From Lophius americanus (taxonomy: Eukaryota > Chordata > Actinopteri > Lophiiformes > Lophiidae), in assembly GCA_037951165.1 (NCBI GenBank), contig JBBDHG010000061.1, positions 7,933,001 to 7,997,000 of the forward strand: DNA of 64,000 nucleotides. The letters run 5' to 3'. The position numbers were made by a program, and so were the translations under genes. Positions 62,398-64,000 of the stretch are shown in pieces; within the stretch, counting starts at the first letter, position 1, and each line of letters opens with the position of its first letter. The notes beneath the pieces were generated by a model. That model searched no databases, was not told the origin of the DNA, and saw only the letters and a program-made list of their open reading frames with translations.

Positions 62398-63628
62398 AGT
62401 CACCACTGAAGAGGAAGGACAACAATGACATTTCCTTTCCACCTTCCATTTTTAAATTCTTAACAGGAGTAACATTTGAATAGTTATGAACACAAGAATA
62501 ATACTGCCCACATTCAGTTATTTTCATTCATTTTAGTATCTATAATGTTCTATTTTCAAAACCAAAGCATTAGAAATCTTACTGCTTAAAGTCTTTTTAA
62601 CACAGTGAAAACTTTCCTCTGATGGAGCAAGATCATTTTTCTTGAAGAAAATCCTCATGACTGAGACTTAGACTGCTGCAGCTGCAGCCCATTAGTGTGT
62701 GAGTCTGGGACATCAGTTGCAGTTTCCATAAAGATAATTATTGATAATTATTTCTGCATGCGGCATTCATTCGTGAGCTGTTATTCACACATCTCCCCAA
62801 AATGATCTCAAGCTTTAGTTTCCCAGAAAGTCATTTTACACTCCTTCCTACTTTCACACCAGTAAACTTGAGTGTCAAACTGTTCAGGTTAGGCAGCATT
62901 TGAAAGATAAGCCAACAAAAAAAAGAAAGCAGATTTAAATGGGCATTTAAATGTCATCATTGATCTTTGACATTTAACTAAATTATTGATGTTTGATTGG
63001 TGTTTACTTTGCTCCTTTTAGTTCAGTGACTTCATGTTATCAAACTTAAGAAATTGATAACAATGTATTTTCATTCTCCTCTAGTGTTAGTATATTAAAT
63101 AAAACAGTATATTTTATCAAGAGCTTAAATAACAGTACTTTACTGAGGACTAATTTACTCTCTCATAGTCTTATCAGATATTGCTTGTTACTCTGGAATG
63201 AAGGGCAACGTCAATGGGATGTTTTTTTGTAAGGGGGTGATTCATGAGGACGCACGCATCAGTGAATCTGAAAGAATTTGATGACATAAAAGATTCACTG
63301 AGCTGTTAAAGAGCAATGAATGATGTCACCAGGTACAGGCAGGTTACGGCAGTGTATCAACGGAAGAAAACTATGCAAGTTTGTTTGAGTCCCAGCAGAG
63401 TTATGGGGAAATTTCATATCAAATTTAGGAGTGAATCTAAATAAAGCAGCAGATCCGGGAATTTTTTTTTTTTTAAGTTTGAATTGCAATAACCATTTCT
63501 GGATGGAAGAGCCCATTACATTTTTACATTTACATTACATTACATTTTTCAGTTAGGCACATTTTCTGACTTAACTGTGATAATGGAGATAAACATCAGA
63601 TTTAATGCATGGAGGGGATCCATATAAA
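62398..63628. other. intergenic sequence, nothing recognised
   Basis: AT-rich unique sequence with simple runs (TTTTTTTT near 63462, TTTACAT repeats near 63520-63548). No gene supported. Confidence 0.5.
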
Positions 63629-63740
63629 TTCCATCCATCCAGCCATGAATTTTCTTCTGCTTGTCTGCGGTCGGGTTACAGTGGCAGCATGTGAAGAAGG
63701 GGGTTCAGACGTCCCTCTAACCCAGAGGCAGTTTTTATCC
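63629..63740 (-). mobile_element. short Rex3 3' end fragment
   Basis: CCATCCATCCAGCCATGAAT is the tail, followed by TTCTGCTTGTCTGCGGTCGG then GTTACAGTGGCAGCA. This is the same 3' UTR start as at 48687 (TCTACTTATCTGGGGTCGGG, TTGCTGTGGCAGCA). Severely 5'-truncated. Confidence 0.7.
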
Positions 63741-64000
63741 CTCAACAGGAAGGAGCAGCTTTTTACTCTGACAGTCTTCACCAGAATTCAGAATTTTACA
63801 GGTACTTTGTTGTTCCTGTGCTCACTCAAAAAACAATTTAAGTAGAACATATAACACATTTGACCCCATCACTTAAAACAAAAACAAAAAAAACTGGAGG
63901 ATATAGTACAAGATCTAAATTCTTCCTCCTCCTGCCTTGAAATGCTGCCTAAAGACTTTTTGAAAAATGTTTGTAATTGGATGCCTCACATCTTCTACAC
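63741..64000. other. right edge, nothing recognised
   Basis: AT-rich sequence without supported features. Confidence 0.5.

Noticed and set aside
61790..62527. 245-codon minus-strand frame, partly shared with 51800-52159
   Set aside because: Indels change the frame between the two copies and the composition is low in charged residues; a conserved noncoding block is more likely.

Overview
The window is vertebrate nuclear DNA from a teleost fish, probably a percomorph. The genes are split by GT/AG introns, the connexin belongs to the fish Cx34/Cx35/Cx36 group, and the repeats are fish families (Rex3-type and RTE LINEs, an L2/CR1-like LINE, a Tc1-like element, tRNA-derived SINEs). Three protein-coding genes can be supported; the rest is introns, intergenic sequence and repeats.

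Layout. (1) 1-6.3 kb, minus strand: rab6a, a Golgi Rab GTPase, from its ATG at 6013 to a penultimate exon at 274-340; the last exon lies left of the window. It has two alternative copies of one coding exon. (2) 6.4-14.5 kb: an L2/CR1-like LINE on the minus strand (6.5-9.6 kb, dead), SINE and LINE remnants, and inverted repeats. (3) 14.5-36.4 kb, plus strand: a neuronal gap-junction connexin of the gjd1/gjd2 family. A 71-base first coding exon (16329-16399) is separated by a 17.8-kb intron, filled with repeats, from the main exon (34230-35094). (4) 36.4-50 kb: intergenic sequence with a 125-bp tandem duplication, a Tc1-like relic, a SINE and a Rex3 LINE 3' end. (5) 50-62.4 kb: two collinear, diverged copies of one segment. 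The right copy (57.8-62.4 kb) carries intact tagln (transgelin, SM22), plus strand, coding exons 59892-60868. The left copy (50.1-52.4 kb) has lost most of the gene, but keeps a degraded relic of the last tagln exon at about 51350-51452, next to an inserted RTE fragment. (6) 62.4-64 kb: intergenic, with one Rex3 fragment.

The three genes are not an operon and do not obviously share a pathway: vesicle transport, electrical synapses and smooth-muscle actin binding. The observations most worth following are the rab6a exon pair (one copy resembles RAB6B and has TG repeats at both splice sites) and the transgelin segmental duplication with its relic exon and two shared noncoding blocks. Several long near-perfect hairpins are also listed. 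All family assignments come from reading motifs by eye; no search was run.
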